Part shown: piece after piece, positions 1 through 6,252 of the stretch
Numbering within the stretch: the first letter of the stretch is position 1
How the letters are laid out: each line of letters begins with the position of its first letter
Translations under genes and position numbers: made by a program
Assembly: GCA_900554855.1 (NCBI GenBank)
Contig: USIZ01000005.1
Coordinates: 1-14,667, forward strand
Direction: 5' to 3'
DNA: 14,667 nucleotides
Source of the DNA: an uncultured Eubacteriales bacterium
GTDB taxonomy: Bacteria > Bacillota > Clostridia > Oscillospirales > Oscillospiraceae
Notes under the pieces: model-generated
What the model was told of the DNA's origin: nothing
What the model saw: only the letters and a program-made list of their open reading frames with translations
Database searches by the model: none

Positions 1-336
1 CACGATGTCCCGGCTCACCAGCCCCTTGGCCGTGGCGGGATCCTCGGTCTGCTCGCAGATGGCCACCTTGTAGCCCTTGGCGATGAGCCGGGCCAGATAG
101 CTCTGGTAGCTGTGGTAGGGCACACCGCACATGGGGGTCTGTTCCTCCTTGGGCTTGCCCCGGTCCCGGGTGGTCAGGGTGAGATCCAGCTCCGCCGACG
201 CCGTTTTGGCGTCCTCGTCGAACATCTCATAAAAATCGCCCAGCCGGAAGAACAGCAGGCAGTCCGGGTACTGCCGCTTGATCTCCAGATACTGCTTCCG
301 CATGGGGGTCAGTTCTTTTTCCTTGGCCTTCGCCAT
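1..336 (-). CDS. mutS: DNA mismatch repair protein MutS, N-terminal part (runs off the left edge)
   Basis: The first 112 codons of MutS, the ATPase that recognises base mismatches and small loops and starts mismatch repair with MutL. The reading frame begins at an ATG at 336-334 with a strong GGAGG-type site (complement of 341-348) and continues through the left edge of the window. The translation has the MutS domain I hallmark GDFYEMF at about residues 33-39, which holds the mismatch-wedging Phe (F35) and Glu (E37) of the F-x-E motif. It also has the conserved [10 protein letters not shown] segment around residue 77 and ICEQTEDP around residue 93. Only the mismatch-binding domain is visible; connector, clamp and ATPase domains lie outside. 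In Firmicutes mutS commonly follows miaB directly; here a membrane protein gene and two repeats lie between them. The identification is secure. Confidence 0.96.
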   Translation of the reverse strand, partial: MAKAKEKELTPMRKQYLEIKRQYPDCLLFFRLGDFYEMFDEDAKTASAELDLTLTTRDRGKPKEEQTPMCGVPYHSYQSYLARLIAKGYKVAICEQTEDPATAKGLVSRDIV

Positions 337-375
337 GATCCCCCTCCTGTTCTAATCAAATATTTTTAGCCTTAC

Positions 376-545
376 CAGACTTTTGAAGGCTTCCCCGGGC
401 GAGCACAGTAATCGCCGAAGGTGCTCCACAGAAAAGGCTGGCGCGGCGTAAGCCGGGACTGATGAGGGGGCAGGTTTAGAACAGTTTCCCGCTCGTCGCC
501 ACCTCATCCGGCCCTTCGGGCCACCTTCCCCTCAAGGGGAAGGCT
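376..545 (+). repeat. Inverted repeat, left copy (about 170 bp)
   Basis: This stretch matches the segment 1140-1350 in inverted orientation. The core, 497-545 against 1140-1188, is a perfect 49-bp match. It contains two hairpins: GGCCCTTCGGGCC and CCTTCCCCTCAAGGGGAAGG. Outside the core the match continues with gaps and substitutions: a CCCTCATCAGTC block, an AGCCTTTTCTGTGGAGC block, a CGCCCGG block, and GGAAGCC followed by TTCAAAAGT. This copy ends about 30 bp upstream of the mutS ribosome binding site. It looks like a member of the palindromic repeat families I associate with intergenic DNA of gut Clostridia. No coding function is seen. Confidence 0.8.
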
Positions 546-552
546 TTCCCTC

Positions 553-1098
553 TCACTCCGGTTGCTTGTCCTCGTTTGCCGTCCAGATTGCCTCGCCCCG
601 GCCGATCCTTCCGGCCTTGCGGCAGGGGAGCCAGACGCTGAGCGCCAGCGCGACCAGCCATGCGAGCATGACCGCGTCCAGCGGGGCATAGCCCAGATAG
701 AGCGCAATGTCCACATAGCAGAATGTGGCGGCGCACTCCAGCTCTACCAACAGGGTGGTGAGCTTCAGCAGCCAGCCGTTGCAGACCACCATGCCCTTGC
801 GCACGTCGACGGGCATCCGCCACATATCCAGCGGCAGATACTTGAAGCCCAGCCGGGCCACGATGGAGATGACCCACATCACGATGGGCAGGGCCAGCAG
901 CAGGCCGCTCTGGCCGTAGCCTTGGTTGTGCAGGATCACCGCGCCCACAATGGCGAAGATCGTGCCGCCGATCTGCACGCCCAGAGAAAGGGCGGACAGG
1001 GCAATGAGCGCCGGCGTCATCTTCAGCTTTGTGCGCTCACCCACCGTCTGGGGCTTGTGGAATACTTCCTTGTGCTTTCTTTTTTTCTTATTGGCCAT
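553..1098 (-). CDS. Small multi-pass membrane protein of unknown function
   Basis: A 181-residue protein starting at ATG 1098 with GAGG six bases upstream. The N-terminus is very basic (MANKKKRKHKE), which fits a cytoplasmic start under the positive-inside rule. Hydrophobic spans are visible at roughly residues 29-56, 65-85, 104-130 and 137-156, so it is probably a four-helix inner membrane protein. The C-terminus is polar and charged. I do not recognise a named family. It lies between miaB and mutS, which are normally adjacent, and has an inverted repeat copy immediately on each side. It may therefore be a passenger of a mobile cassette, or simply a resident gene whose flanks were colonised by repeats. 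It could be transcribed with miaB and mutS, since no good terminator with a U-tract separates them. That it is a real gene is likely; its function is unknown. Confidence 0.75.
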   Translation of the reverse strand: MANKKKRKHKEVFHKPQTVGERTKLKMTPALIALSALSLGVQIGGTIFAIVGAVILHNQGYGQSGLLLALPIVMWVISIVARLGFKYLPLDMWRMPVDVRKGMVVCNGWLLKLTTLLVELECAATFCYVDIALYLGYAPLDAVMLAWLVALALSVWLPCRKAGRIGRGEAIWTANEDKQPE

Positions 1099-1139
1099 GT
1101 TCTGCCTCGATTCTTTGATGTTTCTATGCAGACTATCAC

Positions 1140-1350
1140 AGCCTTCCCCTTGAGGGGAAGGTGGCCCGAAGGGCCGGATGAGGTGGCGGCGAACGGAAAG
1201 CTTTCCAGACCTACTCCCTCATCAGTCTGTTTCGCAGACAGCCTTTTCTGTGGAGCGCCTGCGGCGGTTACCGTAATCGCCCGGGAATGTGCCGCTGGCG
1301 CATTCCTGTTTCGGGCTCATTTCCCAGGGGGAAGCCTTTCAAAAGTTTCT
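1140..1350 (-). repeat. Inverted repeat, right copy (about 210 bp)
   Basis: Inverted partner of 376-545, starting with the 49-bp identical core at 1140-1188. It includes the CCTTCCCCTTGAGGGGAAGG palindrome and then the CCCTCATCAGTC, AGCCTTTTCTGTGGAGC and CGCCCGG blocks. Relative to the left copy it carries about 40 extra bases near 1290-1330. It has its own small hairpin GTCTGTTTCGCAGAC at about 1227-1241, absent from the left copy. The repeat ends within about 5 bp of the miaB stop codon, so it occupies essentially the whole 255-bp gap downstream of miaB apart from the leader of the 181-residue gene. Confidence 0.8.
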
Positions 1351-1353
1351 GTT

Positions 1354-2772
1354 TCACGCCTCCACGATCTCTCCGAACAGCGCCCAGTTGGAGGAGCCGG
1401 TGATCCGGCAGGAATAGAACCCGCCGATGAGCTCCTCGCCGCCGTCCAGATGGACGAGCCGTCCGCCGTCGGTGCGGGCGGTCAGGGTGTGCTTGCCGTC
1501 ATCGTTGCGCCCGTCCACCAGCACCCGGAGGGTCTTGCCCACATAGGCGGCGTGCTTTTCCGCGCTGATGGCGTTCTGCCGCGCCAGCAGGCGCTGGAAG
1601 TTGGCGCTCTTCTCCTCCTTGGTGAGCACGTCCTCCATCTTTGCGGCGGGGGTGCCCTCTCTGGGGGAGTAGATGAAGGTGAATAGCGCGTCGTAGCGCA
1701 CCGCTTCAATGAGCTTCAGCGTGTCCTCAAACTCCTCGGTGCTCTCGCCGGGGAAGCCCACGATGATGTCACTGGTGAGCACGATGTCCGGGATCAGCTC
1801 CCGCAGACGGCGGATCTGATCCAGATACTGCTCCGCGGTGTAGCGCCGGTTCATGGCCTTGAGCACCCGGTCGTTGCCCGCCTGCACCGGCAGATGGAGG
1901 CAGGGGGCCACCTTGTCGCAGGCGGCCATGGTCTCAAAGAGCTTCTGGGTGGCGTCCTTGGGGTGGGAGGTCATGAAGCGGAGCAGGAAGTCGCCGGGGA
2001 TGTCGTTGCAGGCCTTCAGCAGGTCGGCAAAGTCCATGTCCAGCCCCAGATCCTTGCCATAGGAGTTGACATTCTGCCCCAGCAGGGTGATGTCCTTGTA
2101 GCCCTCGTCCACCAGCTGGCGCACCTCGTCCAGAATGCGCTGGGGATCCCGGGAGCGCTCCCGGCCCCGGACGTAGGGCACGATGCAGTAGGTGCAGAAA
2201 TTGTTGCAACCGTACATGACGCTCACCCAGGCCTTCAGCTTGCCCTGACGCACCACCGGCAGCCCCTCGGCGATGTTGCCGTCGCTGGGGGCGGTGGAGA
2301 ACACCCGCTTGCGGCGGGTCAGCACCTCAAAGAGGAACTGGGGGAATTTCCACAGCACATGGGGGCCGAACACCAGATCCACATGGCGGAAGGACTTCTT
2401 GATTTTCTCGGCCATATGGGGCTCCTGCATGGCGCAGCCGCACAGGCAGATGACCTGATCGGGCTTGTTCTTCTTCGTGTGGGTCAGCGCACCCACGTTG
2501 CCCAGCACCCGCATCTCCGCGTGCTCCCGGACGGCGCAGGTGTTGATGACGATCACGTCGGCCTCCCGCTCGTCGTCGGTGAAGCCGTAGCCCATCTCCT
2601 CCAGCAGACCCCGGATGCGCTCCGAGTCGGCCTCGTTCTGCTGACAGCCGTAGGTGTCCACCATGGCCAGCGGCGGGGTGAGCCTCTGCTGGCTGAACGC
2701 ACGCACCCGGGCGCAGTAATCGCGCTGTTCCTCCAGCTCTTCCTGGGGCACCATCACATTTTTACGTTCCAA
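1354..2772 (-). CDS. miaB: tRNA-2-methylthio-N6-dimethylallyladenosine synthase MiaB
   Basis: MiaB is a radical-SAM methylthiotransferase that converts i6A37 to ms2i6A37 in tRNAs reading UNN codons, using two [4Fe-4S] clusters. The 472-residue protein has the full layout. The N-terminal UPF0004 domain has the auxiliary-cluster cysteines C43 (YGCQQNEADSERI), C79 (NTCAVRE) and C113 (CGCAMQ). The radical-SAM motif CNNFCTYC supplies C189, C193 and C196 and is followed by VPYVRGRERSR. The SAM-barrel landmarks LGQNVNSYG and HLPVQAGND are present, and a TRAM RNA-binding domain lies at about residues 400-470. Length fits the family. The start chosen is TTG at 2772-2770, because GGAGG lies seven bases upstream; the internal ATG seven codons later has no comparable site. 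A TTG start may keep expression modest. Confidence 0.97.
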   Translation of the reverse strand: MERKNVMVPQEELEEQRDYCARVRAFSQQRLTPPLAMVDTYGCQQNEADSERIRGLLEEMGYGFTDDEREADVIVINTCAVREHAEMRVLGNVGALTHTKKNKPDQVICLCGCAMQEPHMAEKIKKSFRHVDLVFGPHVLWKFPQFLFEVLTRRKRVFSTAPSDGNIAEGLPVVRQGKLKAWVSVMYGCNNFCTYCIVPYVRGRERSRDPQRILDEVRQLVDEGYKDITLLGQNVNSYGKDLGLDMDFADLLKACNDIPGDFLLRFMTSHPKDATQKLFETMAACDKVAPCLHLPVQAGNDRVLKAMNRRYTAEQYLDQIRRLRELIPDIVLTSDIIVGFPGESTEEFEDTLKLIEAVRYDALFTFIYSPREGTPAAKMEDVLTKEEKSANFQRLLARQNAISAEKHAAYVGKTLRVLVDGRNDDGKHTLTARTDGGRLVHLDGGEELIGGFYSCRITGSSNWALFGEIVEA

Positions 2773-2865
2773 ATTCTGTCCTCCCGGCGGGCCTGAAAAC
2801 CCGCGCTTTTTCCAGGGGCGGCGGCAGAAAAGACCGCTATCCGCCCATTATCAGCATGATAGTTC

Positions 2866-2894
2866 AGTATAGCATTTTTGCGCGCGGCGCACAA
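2866..2894 (-). promoter_or_regulatory. Probable sigma-A promoter of miaB
   Basis: Read on the minus strand, TTGTGC (2894-2889) is separated by exactly 17 bases from TATACT (2871-2866). This places transcription start near 2859, about 87 bases upstream of the miaB TTG. The leader contains a short GCGGG...CCCGC hairpin ending just before the ribosome binding site. Prediction is by motif only. Confidence 0.55.
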
Positions 2895-3006
2895 GATTTT
2901 CGGGGGGAATTTTGCACGGGGAAGGGGGGGTGAGCACTTGCGGCGGGGGTTCCAGTCTGTCAAAAAAGTAAAGTCTGGATTGTCTGCGTGCAAGAGCCTC
3001 GCAGAG

Positions 3007-3185
3007 TTCCGTCATCCGCAGATGACGGAATAAGGTGAAACCACGTTTTTTTCGAGGATATGTGCCTCGGAAAAAACACTTTTCAGGCCGCAAGTGTGCG
3101 AGCAACGCGAGTGCGCGCAGCGGACTGCATCCCTTCTCTGAAATGCGTGCATTTCAGAGAGGGCGTGTCGAGTTTCTCGACACGC
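3007..3185. repeat. Cluster of four intergenic hairpins between rnjA and miaB
   Basis: The 454-bp gap between miaB and rnjA has no convincing gene but a run of strong inverted repeats. At 3007-3030 a 10-bp stem closes a CGCA loop. At 3045-3077 a 13-bp stem with one G-T pair has a 7-base loop. At 3132-3163 a 14-bp stem has one G-T pair and a CGTG loop. At 3163-3185 a 10-bp stem has a TTT loop and abuts the previous one. A fifth hairpin at 3189-3221 is listed separately as a terminator. None of these four is followed by a T-run on either strand. They may be a repeat element, RNA-processing structures in the rnjA 3' region, or both. Confidence 0.65.
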
Positions 3186-3188
3186 TCA

Positions 3189-3221
3189 AACCCCCGGTGG
3201 AGGTCAACTCCACCGGGGGTT
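3189..3221 (-). terminator. Likely terminator of rnjA
   Basis: A perfect 14-bp inverted repeat (AACCCCCGGTGGAG and its complement, 5-base loop) begins 5 bases after the RNase J stop codon on the minus strand. It is followed only by TTTGAG, so the U-tract is weak. The position and the stability of the stem make termination or 3'-end protection the likeliest role. Confidence 0.6.
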
Positions 3222-3226
3222 CTCGT

Positions 3227-4885
3227 TTACACTTCCATGATGACCGGCAGGATCATCGGGTTGCGTTTGGTTTTCTTATAGAGGAAGGAGGACAGGTCGC
3301 CCTTGACCTCGCTCTTGATGGTGGCCCAGTCGGTGAGGTGGCGCTGCTCGCAGGAGTAGAGGGTCTGGCAGGCGATGCCGCGCAGCTCATCCATCAGCTG
3401 TTCGCTCTCCTTCACATAGACGAAGCCGCGGGTGATGATGTCCGGGCCGGAGACGACGCTTCCGTCCTCGCCGGACATGGTGACCACCACCACGATCATG
3501 CCGTCCTCGGCCAGATGCTTGCGGTCGCGGAGGACGACGCTGCCCACGTCGCCCACGCCGTAGCCGTCCACCAGCACATTGCCGGAGGGCACGGTGCCGT
3601 TGATGCGGCAGGAGTTGTGGGTCAGCTCGATGACCTTGCCGATGTCGCTGATGAGGATGTTTCTGGGGTTCATGCCCATCTCCTGAGCCAGCTTGGCGTG
3701 TACCCGCAGGTGGCGCTGCTCGCCGTGGACGGGGATGAAGAACTTCGGCTTTACCAGCGCGTGGATGATCTTCAGCTCCTCCTGGCAGGCGTGGCCGGAG
3801 ACGTGGAGGGCGCCCGCCCGCTCGTTGACCACTTCGGCCCCCTTGCGGTAGAGCTCGTTCACCACCGCGCCGATGGAGTTCTCATTGCCGGGGATGGCGG
3901 AGGCGGACAGAATGACCCGGTCGCCGGGCTGGATGTCGATCTGGCGGTGGGTGGAGAAGGCGATGCGGGTCAGGGCGGACATGCTCTCGCCCTGGGAGCC
4001 GGTGGTGATGATGCACACCTGCTTCTTGGGCAGGTTCTTGATCTGCTCCAGCGGCACCACGGTGCCCTCGGGCACATTCATATAGCCCAGCTGAGTGGAC
4101 ACCTTCAGGGCGTTCTCCATGCTGCGGCCGCTGACGGCCACCTTGCGGCCATAGCGGGCGGCCACGTTGATGACCTGCTGGATGCGGTCCACGTTGGAGG
4201 CGAAGGTGGTGACGATGATGCGCTCGTCGCAGCCCTTGAACAGGGCGTCGAAGCTGTCGCCTACGGCCCGCTCGCTCTTGGTGTAGCCCGGGCGCTCCAC
4301 GTTGGTGGAGTCGCACAGCAGAGCCAGCACACCCTTGTTGCCCAGCGCGCCCAGACGGGCCAGATCGATCATGCCGCCGGAGATGGGGGTGGGGTCGATC
4401 TTGAAGTCGCCGGTGTGGACCACGGTGCCCACCGGGCAGGTGATGGCAAAGGCCACTGCGTCGGCGATGGAGTGGTTCATGTGGATGAACTCCACGGTGA
4501 ACTTGCCGGCCCGGATCACGTCGCCCGCCTCGCAGGTTCTGATGGTGGTCTTGTCCAGCAGCTTGTGCTCATCCAGTTTGAGCTCCACCAGACCGGCGGT
4601 CATACGGGTGGCGTAGACCGGGGCGTGGATGTCGCGCATGACATAGGGCATGGCGCCGATGTGGTCCTCGTGGCCATGGGTCAGGAAGATGCCGCGGATG
4701 CGATCCTTGTTCTTGATGAGGTAGGTGATGTCCGGAATGACCACGTCAATGCCGTACATGTCGTCGTCCGGGAAACCCATGCCCACATCCACAACGATGA
4801 TGTCCTCGCCGTACTCATAGACCGTCATGTTCTTGCCGATCTCGTTCAGGCCGCCGAGGGAAATGATCTTCAATTTTTCAGCCAT
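3227..4885 (-). CDS. rnjA: Ribonuclease J
   Basis: RNase J is the metallo-beta-lactamase/beta-CASP nuclease with 5'-exonuclease and endonuclease activity that drives mRNA decay and rRNA maturation in Firmicutes. The 552-residue product matches the usual length of about 555. Motifs seen: the zinc-binding HGHEDH at residues 70-75, HMNHSI near 135-140, HTGDFKID at 157-164, the CDSTN segment at 191-195, the beta-CASP segment VSGRSMENALKV, the TTGSQGE loop, and HVSGHA with PVHGEQRHL in the C-terminal half. The start is ATG 4885, with AAGGAG seven bases upstream. The frame stays open to about 5110, but that upstream part is low-complexity and proline/arginine-rich, and is rejected. The gene stands alone between two terminators and has a long leader (see 5238-5267). 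Whether this is the RNase J1 or J2 type cannot be decided; the symbol is by family. Confidence 0.95.
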   Translation of the reverse strand: MAEKLKIISLGGLNEIGKNMTVYEYGEDIIVVDVGMGFPDDDMYGIDVVIPDITYLIKNKDRIRGIFLTHGHEDHIGAMPYVMRDIHAPVYATRMTAGLVELKLDEHKLLDKTTIRTCEAGDVIRAGKFTVEFIHMNHSIADAVAFAITCPVGTVVHTGDFKIDPTPISGGMIDLARLGALGNKGVLALLCDSTNVERPGYTKSERAVGDSFDALFKGCDERIIVTTFASNVDRIQQVINVAARYGRKVAVSGRSMENALKVSTQLGYMNVPEGTVVPLEQIKNLPKKQVCIITTGSQGESMSALTRIAFSTHRQIDIQPGDRVILSASAIPGNENSIGAVVNELYRKGAEVVNERAGALHVSGHACQEELKIIHALVKPKFFIPVHGEQRHLRVHAKLAQEMGMNPRNILISDIGKVIELTHNSCRINGTVPSGNVLVDGYGVGDVGSVVLRDRKHLAEDGMIVVVVTMSGEDGSVVSGPDIITRGFVYVKESEQLMDELRGIACQTLYSCEQRHLTDWATIKSEVKGDLSSFLYKKTKRNPMILPVIMEV

Positions 4886-5237
4886 AATATACTCCTTTGC
4901 AGTCTCATTTGGGATGTAACTGCGCACGGCAATGGTCGGAGGGGGCGGAACGGGTGTGCGCGGGCGCACACAAACAGAGCCCTTCCCCGCGCAAAACGCC
5001 GACGGCATACCGGCCCTGCTTCGCCGGATGCGCTGTTGGCCATTTTCCGAGGGAAAACGCCTGCTGTTGATTCCTTTTTCATTCGGCGGACGGTTCGTGC
5101 TGCCGCCCACATTGATGAAGCCCCTGTCCGTGCGGGCGCTGTGAAATGCGCCCGCCTGCCATGGCAGGTGTAAAACCGGTTAAGACGGGGTGCGCCTCCC
5201 CTGTGGAGACGGCCCGCTTACATTGCACGATACTGAA

Positions 5238-5267
5238 AGTATACCACAGCATGGCGCATTCGTACAG
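5238..5267 (-). promoter_or_regulatory. Possible promoter of rnjA with a ~350-base leader
   Basis: On the minus strand an extended -10, TGG then TATACT (5243-5238), lies 18 bases after a weak CTGTAC -35 (5267-5262). It is the best promoter-like sequence between the yerC terminator and rnjA. If used, the rnjA leader would be about 350 bases. The stretch 4886-5237 has no supportable gene. It holds small palindromes such as CCTGCCATGGCAGG (5156-5169) and AACCGGTT; I recognise no riboswitch class in it. Confidence 0.35.
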
Positions 5268-5350
5268 ACTGAATTTCCCCCATCTTCCGCCAGCTTTCCC
5301 GACAAAAGGCAGGAAAAGTGTACAAAAGCGACTTTGTGCAATGCGTGCAG

Positions 5351-5388
5351 AAAAACCGCCGCCGCATCGGCAGGATGCGGCGGCGGTT
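5351..5388 (-). terminator. Rho-independent terminator of yerC
   Basis: A perfect 15-bp stem (5354-5368 with 5374-5388, 5-base loop) is followed on the minus strand by TTTTTCTG, starting 13 bases after the yerC stop. It is a textbook intrinsic terminator and separates yerC from rnjA. Confidence 0.9.
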
Positions 5389-5401
5389 GATTGCTGTGCG
5401 G

Positions 5402-5704
5402 TCAATCCTTCTGTTCTGGATGCTGGGTGCGGGAGATCACTTCACCCAGACAGCCGTGGCCGTAGTTCAGCATACGGTTGACCCGGCTGACGGTGGCGCT
5501 GCTGGCCTTGGTGGTGTCCATGATCTCGGTATAGACCCGGCCCTCCAGCAGGAGGGAGGCCACATCAAAGCGCTGTTCCATGGCGCTCAGTTCGGTTGCG
5601 GCGCAGAGGTCTTCAAAGAAATTGACGCATTCTTCCACCGTGTGGAGGTTCAGGATCGTTTCGTACATGGCGATGGATCGCTCATGCTTCGCGGGACGGG
5701 GCAT
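5402..5704 (-). CDS. yerC: YerC/YecD family TrpR-like DNA-binding protein
   Basis: A 100-residue protein of the TrpR-related YerC/YecD family, small all-helical DNA-binding proteins widespread in Firmicutes. The family features seen are an N-terminal helical part (MYETILNLHTVEECVNFFEDLC), a middle helix with AMEQRFDVASLLLEG, and the helix-turn-helix RVYTEIMDTTKASSATVSRV followed by NRMLNYG. Length matches the family. The start is ATG 5704, because GGGAG lies seven bases upstream; the frame extends 21 codons further but that part overlaps the predicted promoter. Family members are presumed transcription regulators, but I know of no firm ligand. A 19-bp palindrome overlapping its own -10 region suggests autorepression (inference). 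It ends in its own terminator, so it appears to be monocistronic. Confidence 0.92.
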   Translation of the reverse strand: MPRPAKHERSIAMYETILNLHTVEECVNFFEDLCAATELSAMEQRFDVASLLLEGRVYTEIMDTTKASSATVSRVNRMLNYGHGCLGEVISRTQHPEQKD

Positions 5705-5725
5705 AGGATCACTCCCTCTATATAA

Positions 5726-5761
5726 TAGTGCTATTTTAGCACTAAAAAGTAAGAAAGTAAA
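5726..5761 (-). promoter_or_regulatory. yerC promoter with an embedded palindromic operator
   Basis: On the minus strand TTTACT (5761-5756) and TAAAAT (5738-5733) are 17 bases apart, a good sigma-A promoter placed about 30 bases before the yerC start. The palindrome TAGTGCTATTTTAGCACTA (5726-5744; 7-bp arms, 5-base centre) covers the -10 and the transcription start. This placement is typical of a repressor site. The obvious candidate binder is the HTH protein encoded directly downstream, as with TrpR-type repressors that bind short palindromes over promoters. Binding is inferred, not shown. Confidence 0.65.
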
Positions 5762-5804
5762 CCGCAATTTAAAAATTTGCAGGATTTCTGTCTTACCTGT
5801 TGAC

Positions 5805-5857
5805 CTTTTGTATTGCTTGTATCTTTTGTATTGCTTGTATTATATTAAATAATACAA
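5805..5857 (+). promoter_or_regulatory. Promoter/operator of the GntR-DUF5808 operon
   Basis: Two adjacent 18-bp direct repeats, CTTTTGTATTGCTTGTAT (5805-5822 and 5823-5840), run into an AT-rich palindrome with 8-bp arms TTGTATTA/TAATACAA (5835-5857). The palindrome has the GT-TA-TA-AC spacing reported for YtrA-type GntR operators. A plausible promoter is TTGTAT (5817-5822), 18 bases, TATATT (5841-5846), so a bound repressor would cover the -10. A GGAGG follows at 5865-5869, just before the regulator start. Autoregulation is the likely arrangement. The exact -35 is ambiguous. Confidence 0.6.
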
Positions 5858-5876
5858 AGTGAAGGGAGGCGGGCAG

Positions 5877-6246
5877 ATGGTCATAGAGATCAGGGACGGC
5901 TCGGAGGTACCCATTTACCTCCAGCTGCGTAATCAGATCGTCTCCGGCATTTCCGCCGGAGCGCTGGAGCCCGGCGAGCAGCTGCCCACGGTGCGGGCGC
6001 TGGCGGCGGAGCTGGGCGTCAACGCCATGACGGTGAGCAAGGCCTATCAGATGCTGAAACAGGAGGGCTTCATCGTCTCCGACCGGCGCAGCGGCGCCCG
6101 GGTGCGGGAGCGGGGGCCGCAGGACGGAACCCTGACCCGGGAGAGCCGGGAGCAGCTGCGGGTGCTGGCGGCGGAGGCGAAGGCCCGGGGTATGAGCCGG
6201 GCGGATTTCCTTGGCATGTGCGGGGCCTTTTTCGGGGGAGGAGTGA
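5877..6246 (+). CDS. GntR-family (YtrA-type) transcriptional repressor with an apparent 3' frameshift
   Basis: The N-terminal ~75 residues are a GntR winged helix-turn-helix (PIYLQLRNQIVSG, GEQLPTVRALAAELGVNAMTVSKAY, LKQEGFI). A short helical tail follows, as in the YtrA subfamily, which lacks a large ligand domain and is usually about 120-130 residues. The start is ATG 5877, with GGAGG seven bases upstream. The literal reading frame has no stop here. It continues to 6836 as a low-complexity Arg/Ala/Pro/Gly-rich shadow of the next gene. If the G5 run at 6234-6238 had one G fewer, the frame would end as FGEE-stop at TGA 6244-6246, directly before the next gene. I therefore place the biological end there. 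Either the sequence has an indel error or the run is a natural frameshift. Partner: the DUF5808 membrane protein downstream, the usual layout of YtrA-type operons, which often control membrane or transporter genes in response to envelope stress. Confidence 0.8.
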
Positions 6247-6252
6247 GTGAAT

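Noticed and set aside
562..2796. Long plus-strand frames opposite the membrane protein and miaB (562-1686, 1894-2796)
   Set aside because: They are antisense shadows of convincing minus-strand genes, with no ribosome binding site or recognisable domain.
3045..3077. T-rich/A-rich hairpin as a bidirectional terminator
   Set aside because: On both strands the T-run forms the 5' arm and A residues follow the stem, the wrong order for an intrinsic terminator.
4886..5110. 75-residue N-terminal extension of RNase J in the same open frame
   Set aside because: The extension is Pro/Arg-rich and unlike RNase J, whereas ATG 4885 has AAGGAG at ideal spacing and gives the family length.
3035..5173. Very long plus-strand frame (712 codons)
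   Set aside because: It is the antisense shadow of rnjA in GC-rich DNA, with a repetitive His/Val/Gly/Asp composition and no domain.
5805..5840. Tandem 18-bp repeats as a CRISPR array
   Set aside because: Only two copies with no spacer between them, lying in a promoter; no cas genes nearby.
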